A DNA stretch of 32,048 nt from Vulcanimicrobiota bacterium. GTDB lineage: Bacteria > Vulcanimicrobiota > Vulcanimicrobiia > Vulcanimicrobiales > Vulcanimicrobiaceae. Below are positions 16,309-23,586 of this stretch, one piece after another (the first letter of the stretch is position 1; each line of letters opens with the position of its first letter). The stretch is taken from contig PLTN01000189.1 in the NCBI GenBank assembly GCA_003164495.1, forward strand, positions 6,445-38,492. Direction: 5' to 3'. The translations under genes and the position numbers were made by a program. The notes under the pieces are model-generated. The model did not search any database, had not been told where the DNA came from, and saw nothing but the letters and a program-made list of their open reading frames with translations.

Positions 16309-16428
16309 ATGGACGAACACGCCGGCGCAGACGTGCAAGCGCACAGCTCCCACCCGCGCGCCGTTAACAGCAAGGTCGAGCGTATCGCCGCGTGGGATAA
16401 CGCGTTGCGCGAGGAGCCCTCAACGTAG
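16309..16428 (+). CDS. possible 39-residue hydrophilic small ORF
   Basis: ATG 16309 with AGG a few bases upstream opens a 39-codon frame ending TAG at 16428, in the 241-base gap between the divergent membrane-protein and SBP genes. It is rich in Ala, His, Glu and Arg and has a predicted helix NSKVERIAAWDNALREE. No family is recognised. It lies 31 bases before the SBP start and could be a leader ORF. The remainder of the gap shows no clear promoter. Confidence 0.25.
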   Translation: MDEHAGADVQAHSSHPRAVNSKVERIAAWDNALREEPST

Positions 16429-16459
16429 GCAGCGCAGAACTCGTTCACGAGGTACGCCT

Positions 16460-17662
16460 ATGCTCGATCGATCCGTGCACCGCGCCGCCGCAGTACTCGG
16501 CGCGTTGCTGCTGACCGCCGCTCTCTCCGGCACGTCGACGCGCGCCGCCGACGCACCGAGCGTCGATATCCCGGTCGTCGTCCCGCTCACCGGCGGGGCC
16601 GCCTTTCTCGGACAGACGATGGAGGCCGGGCTTCATCTCCTCGAGCAGCGCGTCAACGCCTCGGGGGGCATTCGCAACCGGCCGCTGCGTTTCGTGTTCC
16701 TCGACGATCAGGGCCAGCCCCAGACCGCCGTTCAACTGATCAATCAGCTGGTCGCGCAGCACCCGCCGGCCATCCTCGCCGGCGCACTCGGCGCGACGTG
16801 CAAGAGTGTGATGCCGCTCGTCGAGCAAACCGGCCCGGTCCTCTACTGCCTGACCCCGGCGGTCGTCCCGACGCCGGGAAGTTTCGTCTTTTCGGCCGGC
16901 GTCTATCCGGGAGACGAAGTTCGCGCCGCCTTTCGTTTCTTCCGCGACCGCGGCTGGACACGGCTCGCGTTTCTCACCTCGACCGACGCGTCAGGTGAGG
17001 AAGCCGACGGCAACATCGTCAGCCAAACGCAAGCGCCGGAGAATCGCGGCTTGCAAGTGGTGGCTCATGAACGGTTCAATCCGAACGACATCAACGCTGC
17101 GGCGCAAGTCGCCCGCATCAAAGCCGCGAAGCCGCAGGCAATGATCCTCTGGGCCAGTCCCGGCGTTCTGGCGACCGCGTTCCGCTCGATCAATGACGAC
17201 GCTCTCGACATCCCGGTGCTCGTCAGCGACTCCATCATGAGCTACACCATCATGGACCAGTTCGCCGCGTTTCTCCCCACGCAGCTCTACTTCGCGTCGA
17301 GCTCGTGGGCAGGCGCTTCGGTCCTACCGGCCGGCCCGCAGCGGACGAACAATCAAGCCGTCTACGCGCTCTTCCGCGGCGCGAACATCAACCCCGATAC
17401 CGGGCCGACGCAACCATGGGATGCCGCCACGATCGTCGTCGAGGCACTCCGGAAAGTCGGTCCCGACGCGGGCGCTCGTGCCGTACGCGACGCGATCGAG
17501 ACGCTGCGCGGCTATCCGGGAATCATGGGCACGTATGACTTCCGCACCGGGGACCAACGCGGCCTCACCGTCAAGGACGTGATGATCTACCAGTGGCTCA
17601 AGGACCAGCGCGTTTGGCAGCCGGCGAGCCTAGGCGGCGGTGCGTTGCTCAAACGCAATTGA
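16460..17662 (+). CDS. leucine/amide-type ABC solute-binding protein (paralogue 2)
   Basis: ATG 16460 has GAGG ten bases upstream; the open frame extending back to 15974 runs antisense through another gene and is ignored. The 400-residue product has a signal peptide (HRAAAVLGALLLTAALSG, cleavage near STRA-AD) without lipobox. The mature part has IPVVVPLTGGAAFLG, NASGGIRNRPLRFVFLDDQG, VLYCLTPAVVP, FLTSTDASGEEADGN, and an ending GIMGTYDFRTGDQRGLT. It is close to the SBP on the other strand at 17940 and to that at 3631. Its stop overlaps the start of a two-TM small protein by one base (TGATG). The ligand is presumed to be an aromatic or amino-acid-like anion; no transporter core genes are near. 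Confidence 0.9.
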   Translation: MLDRSVHRAAAVLGALLLTAALSGTSTRAADAPSVDIPVVVPLTGGAAFLGQTMEAGLHLLEQRVNASGGIRNRPLRFVFLDDQGQPQTAVQLINQLVAQHPPAILAGALGATCKSVMPLVEQTGPVLYCLTPAVVPTPGSFVFSAGVYPGDEVRAAFRFFRDRGWTRLAFLTSTDASGEEADGNIVSQTQAPENRGLQVVAHERFNPNDINAAAQVARIKAAKPQAMILWASPGVLATAFRSINDDALDIPVLVSDSIMSYTIMDQFAAFLPTQLYFASSSWAGASVLPAGPQRTNNQAVYALFRGANINPDTGPTQPWDAATIVVEALRKVGPDAGARAVRDAIETLRGYPGIMGTYDFRTGDQRGLTVKDVMIYQWLKDQRVWQPASLGGGALLKRN

Positions 17663-17829
17663 TGAGCAGACAGGTAGCTATCGTACTTTACGTGGTGGCG
17701 ATGGTAGCCGTCATTGTTGGTGTAGATTTCGCGTTCTTTAGAAATCGCTTCTTGGAACGGCTGATCGTCAATGTTGGAATGGTCTTGGTGTTCGCAGCAT
17801 TCTACCTGAGGTTCCTGAGGCGTCTATGA
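17662..17829 (+). CDS. small two-TM membrane protein, coupled to SBP
   Basis: The start ATG overlaps the SBP stop (TGATG), giving a 55-residue protein. There are two hydrophobic helices: residues 4-21 (QVAIVLYVVAMVAVIVGV) and about 33-48 (LIVNVGMVLVFAAFYL). The link between them is FFRNRFLERL, and the end is positively charged RFLRRL. Short proteins with this pattern (two helices around a FFRxRFxERLxVN segment) occur widely as uncharacterised conserved proteins. Translational coupling to the binding protein suggests a linked role or mere convenience of position. No enzymatic motif is present. It is followed by an intergenic hairpin and dispersed repeat copy D. Confidence 0.8.
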   Translation: MSRQVAIVLYVVAMVAVIVGVDFAFFRNRFLERLIVNVGMVLVFAAFYLRFLRRL

Positions 17830-17869
17830 ACAAGAGGCTGCCCTGACTACTCATCGCTGATGATTGTGG

Positions 17870-17894
17870 CGGTCCCTCGACAAGCTCGGGATGA
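17870..17894. repeat. dispersed 25-bp repeat, copy D
   Basis: This copy is identical over 25 bases to 1829-1853, about 16 kb away. It lies between the stops of the convergent small membrane gene and SBP gene. Confidence 0.7.
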
Positions 17895-17903
17895 CACCCG
17901 AGT
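17884..17903. terminator. hairpin overlapping dispersed repeat copy D
   Basis: CTCGGG at 17885-17890 pairs with CCCGAG at 17897-17902 around a six-base loop, with a further G-U pair outside. It stands between converging genes ending at 17829 and 17940, and its left arm is the right half of the dispersed repeat. No U-tract follows on either strand, so factor-independent termination is uncertain. Confidence 0.4.
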
Positions 17904-17939
17904 CACGACTATCATCGCCGTACGAACAAGCTGCCGGGG

Positions 17940-19157
17940 CTACTTTCCGCTGATCTGCTGGTTGGGCTTTAGCGCGGCGCCGCCGGCGTCGGAGACCGCA
18001 ATCCAGGCACGCTTCGTGGGCGTCCATTCGCTGAGCACGACGTCGCTGAGCCCGAGGCCACGCTGGTCGCCGGTCGTGAAATCGTAGATGCCGCTCGTCC
18101 CGGGGAACGCGCGCAGCGATTCCATGTAGTCGTGTATCTGGGCCGCTTTCGCATTCGGTCCGAGCTTGCGAAAGCTGGTGATGAGCAACAGCGCCGGATC
18201 CCACGCCAGCTGTTCGCCCGCATCCGGCGTGATTTTCTCCGCCTTGAATGCTGAGAAGAACGTCGCTAACTGATCGTGTACCGGCCCCGGCGTCATGATG
18301 TCGTAGGCCGGCCACTTACTCGATGCAAAGTAGAGGTGCGTCGGCAGAATCTGGGCGAGCTGGTCCATCGCGGAATACTCTTGCATCGCGAAGCTCGTGA
18401 CGACCGGGACGTCTAATCCGCCGTCGTGCATGCCGTGAAACGCGGTTGCGATCGGCTGGCCGGCCGCCCATATCACAAGCGCTTGCGGATTCGCCGCCTT
18501 GATACGCGAAATTTGGGCGCTCACGTTGATGTCGGTGGGAGCGTAGTGCTCGTAGCCCACCACTTGGATCGAGCTGTTCTCCGGACGCTTGATAAGATCG
18601 TTGAAATTCGAGTCAGCTTCCTGTCCCGATGCATCGTTCGTGGCAAGGAACGCGATCTTGGTCCAGCCTTTGTCGCGGAAGAAATGCAACGCGGCGGTCA
18701 GTTCGTCGAACGGCTGCACGCCCGATGAGAAGACGAATCCGCCGCTGTCGGGACGCACCGCCGGGCTGATACAGTACAGGATCGGGCCGGTGTGCACGAC
18801 CAACGGCGCCGTCGCGCGGCACTGCGCGGCACCCGCGCCGCCTAACACCGCCTGCGCGCCGGATGCGATCACACCGTTGAGCAATTGCACCGAAAGCTGC
18901 GGGCTCGATTGATCGTCCAAGAATTGAAACTGCAGCGGCCGCCCCTGGATGCCGCCGGTTCTGTTGACGAACCGCTGCAGCACTTGCAGGCCTTCTTGCT
19001 GGGACTGACCTGCAAATGCAAACGTTCCCGTCAGCGGTAAAATCGCCGTGAGCGGAAACGGTTCGCCGGCCGCCGGAGCGCGGCCGCCGGCCAAAATTGA
19101 CAGGACGATCGCCGCGATCGTGGCAAGCGCCGCGCGTCCGCGCACCGATACATTCAT
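17940..19157 (-). CDS. leucine/amide-type ABC solute-binding protein (paralogue 3)
   Basis: ATG 19157 begins a 405-residue secreted protein; the much longer open frame to 20456 overlaps the divergent gene and is ignored. The signal peptide is VRGRAALATIAAIVLSILAG, with cleavage near APAA-GEP and no lipobox. The mature part has LTAILPLTGTFAFAG, NRTGGIQGRPLQFQFLDDQS, ILYCISPAVRP, FLATNDASGQEADSN, and an ending GTSGIYDFTTGDQRGLG. It is tail-to-tail with its paralogue at 16460. The cysteine in LYC and those in the GAAQCRAT segment match paralogue 2, hinting at a disulfide. The start lies six bases after a TATATT -10 element, so the mRNA is probably leaderless. Confidence 0.9.
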   Translation of the reverse strand: MNVSVRGRAALATIAAIVLSILAGGRAPAAGEPFPLTAILPLTGTFAFAGQSQQEGLQVLQRFVNRTGGIQGRPLQFQFLDDQSSPQLSVQLLNGVIASGAQAVLGGAGAAQCRATAPLVVHTGPILYCISPAVRPDSGGFVFSSGVQPFDELTAALHFFRDKGWTKIAFLATNDASGQEADSNFNDLIKRPENSSIQVVGYEHYAPTDINVSAQISRIKAANPQALVIWAAGQPIATAFHGMHDGGLDVPVVTSFAMQEYSAMDQLAQILPTHLYFASSKWPAYDIMTPGPVHDQLATFFSAFKAEKITPDAGEQLAWDPALLLITSFRKLGPNAKAAQIHDYMESLRAFPGTSGIYDFTTGDQRGLGLSDVVLSEWTPTKRAWIAVSDAGGAALKPNQQISGK

Positions 19158-19163
19158 GCAGGG

Positions 19164-19171
19164 AATATATT
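19164..19171. promoter_or_regulatory. symmetric -10 element AATATATT of a divergent promoter
   Basis: AATATATT is self-complementary and offers TATATT as a -10 hexamer on both strands, within the 42 bases that separate divergent start codons at 19157 and 19200. Leftward, six bases separate the hexamer from the SBP ATG, implying a leaderless mRNA. Rightward, 28 bases remain before the next ATG. No clear -35 is seen on either side. Confidence 0.5.
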
Positions 19172-19179
19172 TCGACCTC

Positions 19180-19192
19180 AAGGAAGTTCCTT
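19180..19192. promoter_or_regulatory. inverted repeat AAGGAAGTTCCTT, candidate operator
   Basis: A six-base-pair inverted repeat around a single central base lies between the symmetric -10 and the ATG at 19200. A protein bound here could block rightward transcription and affect leftward initiation. As RNA it would form only a tight, unlikely hairpin. The AGGAAG part may also act as a distant ribosome binding site. Confidence 0.35.
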
Positions 19193-19199
19193 TGCAATA

Positions 19200-20351
19200 A
19201 TGTTTTCCGATCGAATCCACACGACGCACGTCGGGAGCTTGGTCCGAACGCCCGCGGTTGCCGCCTACGTGCGAGCGCGGCAGGACAATGTTGCAGTAGA
19301 TGAGGACGCGTATGCGGCGATGCTGCGCAGCGAAGTCGAGCAGGTCGTTCGCCGCCAGTCCGAGGCCGGCATCGACATCGTCAACGACGGTGAATACGGC
19401 AAGCGCAGTTTCCACGAATACGTCGTCGAACGCATGGGCGGCCTCGAGCACCGCTTCGAAGGCGTGCCGACGCGCGCGCACTTCACCGGACCCGAGCGCA
19501 AACAATTCGCTGCGTTTTATGCCGAATACGAACCGAACAGCACCGTATCCCGCGGCGCTTGGTTTATCGTCGAGCCGCTCACCTACCGCGGTCACGCCCT
19601 CCTGCAGCGGGATATCGCCAACCTCAAGCGCGCCATCGCGGGAACGTCGCAACGCGGTTTCATGACCGTCATCGCGCCCGGAAGCCTCGACACGAACCTC
19701 ATCGACCTCACCTACAACGATGAGGAAAAGCGCTTGTTCGGGATCGCGGGAGCGTTGCGCGAAGAGTACCGCGCGATCGCGGATGCCGGGCTCATCCTTC
19801 AGATCGACGATCCCTGGATCACCGGCATGCACGAGCGCTTGAGCGCGAGCGACTACGAACGCTGGGTCGATCTGCGCATCGCTGCCTTGAACTACGCGCT
19901 CGAGGGTATACCGCTCGAACAAACGCGGTACCACCTGTGCTGGGGAAGTTGGAACGGCCCGCATGTGGCCGATGTCCCGTTGAAAGATATCGTGCGGTAC
20001 GTCTTCCGCGTTCAGGCCGGCGCGTATTCGATCGAGGCGGCGAATCCACGCCACGAGCATGAGTGGCGTTTGTGGGAAACGGTGCGCTTGCCCGAAGGGA
20101 AAACGCTCATCCCGGGCCTCGTGAGCCACGCCACGAACGTCGTCGAGCATCCGGAACTCGTGGCGGAGCGCATCGTGCGCATCGCCAAGCTCGTCGGCCG
20201 TGAAAACGTCATCGCTGGCACCGACTGCGGTTTTGCGCAGTCGGCGTTGAAGGGCCGCGTCCATTCGTCGATCATGTGGGCAAAACTCGAATCCCTGACG
20301 GCGGGCGCACGTCTCGCGAGCGCCGAGCTCTGGCCAAGGACGGAAACATGA
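19200..20351 (+). CDS. cobalamin-independent methionine synthase-like (MetE C-terminal family) protein
   Basis: The 383-residue protein has the UROD/MetE TIM-barrel pattern. It opens with IHTTHVGSLVRTPAV, then GIDIVNDGEYGKRSF, LILQIDDPWIT, and the zinc site His245-x-Cys247 (YHLCWG) with Cys343 (GTDCGF). The family covers the catalytic half of MetE and also epoxyalkane:coenzyme M transferase and other thiol-alkylating enzymes. At this length, without the N-terminal MetE domain, it is not a complete MetE. Its stop overlaps the start of an NMT1-type SBP gene (ATGA), unlike methionine biosynthesis operons. A methyl or alkyl transfer linked to a catabolic substrate is possible, near the O-demethylase operon, but unproven. 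It is divergent from SBP paralogue 3. Confidence 0.85.
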   Translation: MFSDRIHTTHVGSLVRTPAVAAYVRARQDNVAVDEDAYAAMLRSEVEQVVRRQSEAGIDIVNDGEYGKRSFHEYVVERMGGLEHRFEGVPTRAHFTGPERKQFAAFYAEYEPNSTVSRGAWFIVEPLTYRGHALLQRDIANLKRAIAGTSQRGFMTVIAPGSLDTNLIDLTYNDEEKRLFGIAGALREEYRAIADAGLILQIDDPWITGMHERLSASDYERWVDLRIAALNYALEGIPLEQTRYHLCWGSWNGPHVADVPLKDIVRYVFRVQAGAYSIEAANPRHEHEWRLWETVRLPEGKTLIPGLVSHATNVVEHPELVAERIVRIAKLVGRENVIAGTDCGFAQSALKGRVHSSIMWAKLESLTAGARLASAELWPRTET

Positions 20352-21334
20352 AGAATCTCGTATCACACGCCATGCGGATCGCGGCGGCGTGCTCGATCGC
20401 GGTGCTCGCCGCCACGCTGCTGCATGCGCCGCTCCGCGCGGCCGACCTGGTGACACTCCGCGTTGCCGTCTCGCCGTCGGACGACGACACCGCGCCGTTG
20501 CTCTACGCCAAGGGCACCGGGATGTTCGAGCGCGCGGGGCTCGACGTGCAGATCCAGCGGCTCGGCAGCGGTTCGGCCATTGCCAGCGCCGTTTCCGGCG
20601 GCGCGATCGACATCGGGAAGTCGAGCATCATCTCACTGCTCGGCGCTCATCAGCACGGCATCCCGTTCTCAATCGTCGGAACGTGCGCGCTCTACAACGT
20701 CAACGCGCCCTTTGACGGCATGGTCGTGGCGAAAGATTCGGCGATCATGACGGGAGCCGACCTCAACGGCAAGACCATTTCGACGCAGTCGCTCAACGAC
20801 GTCGGCCAAGTGGCGGAGTCGGCCTGGGTCGATCAACACGGCGGCGATTCGAAGACGCTCCACTTCGTCGAGATTCCGACGTCGGCCGCGGCGCCGGCGG
20901 TGGAGTCGCACCGGGTCGACTCGGCCATTCTGCTCGAACCGGTACTCAGCTCATCCATGGCCGACGGAAAGCTGCGCCTGCTCGGCCACGCGTTCGGCTC
21001 GATCGCCCCGGCCTTCTTGTTCGCCGCGTGGTTCACGACCGACGACTATGCCGCTAAGAACGTCGACGCGATCCGCAAGTTCATCACGGTGATCTATCAG
21101 GCCGGCGCGTACACCAACACGCACCATAAAGAAGCCGCGGCGATCGTTGCCAATCAAATCCATCTTCCGGTCGACGTCGTGCAGAACGCGCAGTGGTCGG
21201 TAGCCGGCACGTCGATCGATGCGAATCAGATCCAGCCCGTGATCGACTCGGCTGCGAAATACGGCACGATTTCGAAAACGTTCTCGTACCGCGACATGGT
21301 CAATCCGGCGTTCCTGAACCTCAAGGCCCACTGA
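20348..21334 (+). CDS. NMT1/THI5-like ABC solute-binding protein (SsuA/TauA type)
   Basis: ATG 20348, preceded by AGGA, overlaps the previous stop as ATGA. The 328-residue product has a signal peptide (MRIAAACSIAVLAATLLHAP, cleavage near LRA-AD) with no lipobox. The mature part shows the type-2 binding fold of nitrate/sulfonate/taurine/thiamine-precursor SBPs: LRVAVSPSDDDTAPLLYAKG, GMFERAGLDVQIQRLGSGSA, SGGAIDIGKSSIISLL, and DLNGKTISTQSLNDVGQV. The ligand is unknown. Coupling to the MetE-like gene suggests a methylated or sulfur-containing or aromatic compound, which is inference. No permease or ATPase follows; the next gene is convergent, 17 bases away. Confidence 0.88.
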   Translation: MKNLVSHAMRIAAACSIAVLAATLLHAPLRAADLVTLRVAVSPSDDDTAPLLYAKGTGMFERAGLDVQIQRLGSGSAIASAVSGGAIDIGKSSIISLLGAHQHGIPFSIVGTCALYNVNAPFDGMVVAKDSAIMTGADLNGKTISTQSLNDVGQVAESAWVDQHGGDSKTLHFVEIPTSAAAPAVESHRVDSAILLEPVLSSSMADGKLRLLGHAFGSIAPAFLFAAWFTTDDYAAKNVDAIRKFITVIYQAGAYTNTHHKEAAAIVANQIHLPVDVVQNAQWSVAGTSIDANQIQPVIDSAAKYGTISKTFSYRDMVNPAFLNLKAH

Positions 21335-21351
21335 ACGCCGGCCCGGACGCT

Positions 21352-22530
21352 CTAGTTCGGGATCATGCCGTGAGGATCGATCACGTACTTGTGAGCCGCG
21401 CCCTTATCGAAGGCAGCGTAGCCGCGCGGCGCATCGTCGAGACGGATGACCTCGACGCCGACGATATCGGCGATCGCGATGCGGTCCCACAGAATCGCTT
21501 GCATGAGTGCCCGGTTGTACTTGAGTACCGGCGTCTGTCCGGTTGAAAACGAGAGCGACTTTGCCCAGCCGAGGCCGAGGCGCAAGCTCAGGTTGCCCGT
21601 CTTGGCGGCTTCTTCTTGCGCGCCCGGGTCTTCGGTGACGTAGAGTCCGGGGATGCCGACGGCGCCGCCGGCGCGCGTGACCTTCATCATGTCGTTGAGC
21701 ACGACGGCGGGTTGCTCGTGACCGTGGCCGTCGCTGGCTTCAAATCCGACGGCGTCGACCGCGCAATCGACTTCGGGTACGCCGAGAATCTGCTCGATCT
21801 GATCGGGAATCGCGGCTTTGGCGATGTCGACGATCTCGAAGCCGTGCTTCTTCGCGTGCGCGAGCCGCTCGGCGTTCATATCGCCGACGATCACGCACGC
21901 CGCGCCGAGCAGCCGCGCCGATGCCGCGGCCGCCATGCCCACGGGGCCCGCGCCGGCGATGTAGACGGTCGAACCCGGACCGACACCGGCCGAAACCGCG
22001 CCATGAAATCCGGTGGGCAGAATGTCGGTGAGGCACGTGAGGTCGCGGATTTTCGCGAGCGCTTGATCGCGGTCGGGAAATTTCAATAGGTTGAAATCGG
22101 CGTAGGGCACCGTAACGTACTCCGCCTGACCGCCGACCCAGCCGCCCATGTCGACGTAGCCGTAGGCTCCGCCCGGACGCGCCGGGTTGACGTTGAGGCA
22201 AATGCCCGTCTTCTGTTCTTTGCAATTACGGCACCGGCCGCACGCGACGTTGAACGGTACCGAGCAGATATCGCCGACTTTTATGAACTCGACGTCGGTG
22301 CCCGCTTCGATCACTTCGCCCGTAATCTCGTGACCGAGGACAATTCCTTTGGGAGCAGTCGTGCGCCCACGAACCATATGCTGGTCGCTTCCGCAAATAT
22401 TCGTGGAAACGATCTTGAGGATTACGCCGTGATTGAGTTTGCGATTGCCGAGCGCGAGCTTCGGAAAATCGATCGCTTGAACTTCAACCTTACCGGGACC
22501 GGTATAGACGACGCCGCGATTTTCAGCCAT
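21352..22530 (-). CDS. fdhA: glutathione-independent formaldehyde dehydrogenase
   Basis: The 392-residue protein is strikingly like the Pseudomonas putida enzyme. It has NRGVVYTGPGKVEVQ, STNICGSDQHMVRGRTTAP, VPFNVACGRCRNCKEQKTGI, GGAYGYVDMGGWVGGQAEY and IPGLYVTEDPGA. Catalytic zinc ligands are Cys46 and His67 (GHEITGE). Structural zinc cysteines are 97, 100, 103 and 111. The NAD site is GAGPVGMAAA. It oxidises formaldehyde to formate, or dismutates it, with tightly bound NAD and without glutathione. It is second in an operon, twelve bases after a VanA-like O-demethylase whose reaction would release formaldehyde, so its job is almost certainly detoxification of that product. Confidence 0.94.
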   Translation of the reverse strand: MAENRGVVYTGPGKVEVQAIDFPKLALGNRKLNHGVILKIVSTNICGSDQHMVRGRTTAPKGIVLGHEITGEVIEAGTDVEFIKVGDICSVPFNVACGRCRNCKEQKTGICLNVNPARPGGAYGYVDMGGWVGGQAEYVTVPYADFNLLKFPDRDQALAKIRDLTCLTDILPTGFHGAVSAGVGPGSTVYIAGAGPVGMAAAASARLLGAACVIVGDMNAERLAHAKKHGFEIVDIAKAAIPDQIEQILGVPEVDCAVDAVGFEASDGHGHEQPAVVLNDMMKVTRAGGAVGIPGLYVTEDPGAQEEAAKTGNLSLRLGLGWAKSLSFSTGQTPVLKYNRALMQAILWDRIAIADIVGVEVIRLDDAPRGYAAFDKGAAHKYVIDPHGMIPN

Positions 22531-22542
22531 GCCGTTCTCTTT

Positions 22543-23568
22543 TCAGACAGAAGCGAGTTGTGAAGCGTTTTGCTCGGCCTCGATCGCGGCCGCAAGCAGG
22601 CGCCGGCCGAGGATCGGGCCCGAGTCGACCTTGATCGCAACCGGAAACGCGTACTCGGGATCGGGCCCGAGCGAACGTTGCTGAGCCTCGAGGATGACTT
22701 TGTCTTGGTCGAACGTCGTATGCGTCTGTGAGCGAATATACTCGTCCAACTCCGCATTGTCGAGGTCGTAGGAGCGAGCGGTTCCCCAGAAATAATGCGT
22801 CGATGTTGCCGTCTCCGGCGTCATCATGTTGATGACGCGACGCTCTCGCGCGAAGCTCTTGTCGGCGCCGGCCGGCATCGATCCGTTTTCGATCACGCAC
22901 AGTCCCGGCGGCGTGTAGATCGTCGTGTGCCAACGATCGATCTTCTCTTCGAAACCCGCAGCTCGCACGTAGAACGGCGGCGGGTCGCAGTTCTGCATGA
23001 ATCGATGGGCGCGAACCGTCCCGTCGACGATGCGCGCTACGACCGGTGAATCGGCGACGTAGCTGTTGCCGATGGTCTCGACGTGAACGAACGACTCGTG
23101 CGAGAGATCGAGCAAGTTGTCGTTGAGGAGACGATAATCGGCGTCGATGCGGTGGTAGCCGAAGACCGGCGCCCAGCCCGGATCGTCGAAGTAATGGATG
23201 TCCGGCACCAGGCTCTCGTCGGCGCGAGCCGGGTCGCCCATCCAGATCCAGACCATTTTATGCTTTTCAACGACCGGATACGTCTTGACGTGAGCCCCGT
23301 TCGGCAACGAATCTTGGCCCGGTACGAACCGTCCCTGCCCGTCGGCTCCAAAGCACATCCCGTGATAGCCGCATTGGACGTCGTCGCCGCGCAAACGGCC
23401 GAGCGAGAGCGGAAGCGCGCGGTGCGCGCAGCGGTCGGCCAAGGCGACTACCGCCCCCGCCGACGTTCGATAGAATACGACCGGCTCGTCGAGCAGGCGC
23501 CGGGGAAACAGCGCGTGCTCGATTTCCGACGAATAGGCAGCCGCCTGCCAGCAATCGCGCAACCACAC
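22543..23568 (-). CDS. VanA-like Rieske oxygenase (aromatic O-demethylase oxygenase component, R5)
   Basis: The 341-residue protein starts GTG 23568 with GGAGG nine bases upstream, giving WLRDCWQAAAYSSEI, the usual start of VanA-type subunits. Rieske ligands are Cys47-x-His49 (RCAHR) and Cys66-x2-His69 (CGYHG). The iron site is Asp154, His157 and His162 (NLLDLSHESFVH). Its length and features such as LSLGRLRGDDVQCGYHG, YPVVEKHKMVWIWMGDP and DYRLLNDNLLDLSH fit vanillate/dicamba-type O-demethylases rather than the long R1-R4 group. The reaction would release formaldehyde from a methoxy group; fdhA follows in the same operon. No VanB reductase is encoded. It is divergent from IclR regulator 2. 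The substrate need not be vanillate. Confidence 0.9.
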   Translation of the reverse strand: MWLRDCWQAAAYSSEIEHALFPRRLLDEPVVFYRTSAGAVVALADRCAHRALPLSLGRLRGDDVQCGYHGMCFGADGQGRFVPGQDSLPNGAHVKTYPVVEKHKMVWIWMGDPARADESLVPDIHYFDDPGWAPVFGYHRIDADYRLLNDNLLDLSHESFVHVETIGNSYVADSPVVARIVDGTVRAHRFMQNCDPPPFYVRAAGFEEKIDRWHTTIYTPPGLCVIENGSMPAGADKSFARERRVINMMTPETATSTHYFWGTARSYDLDNAELDEYIRSQTHTTFDQDKVILEAQQRSLGPDPEYAFPVAIKVDSGPILGRRLLAAAIEAEQNASQLASV

Positions 23569-23586
23569 GTGGGAGATCCTCCAAGA

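Noticed and set aside
15974-16459. 162-codon N-terminal extension of the SBP gene at 16460
   Set aside because: It runs antisense through the small membrane protein gene and would bury the signal peptide. GAGG and ATG 16460 fit better.
19158-20456. Extension of the SBP gene at 17940 to an 838-codon frame
   Set aside because: It is antisense to the MetE-like gene and would place the signal peptide in the middle of the protein.
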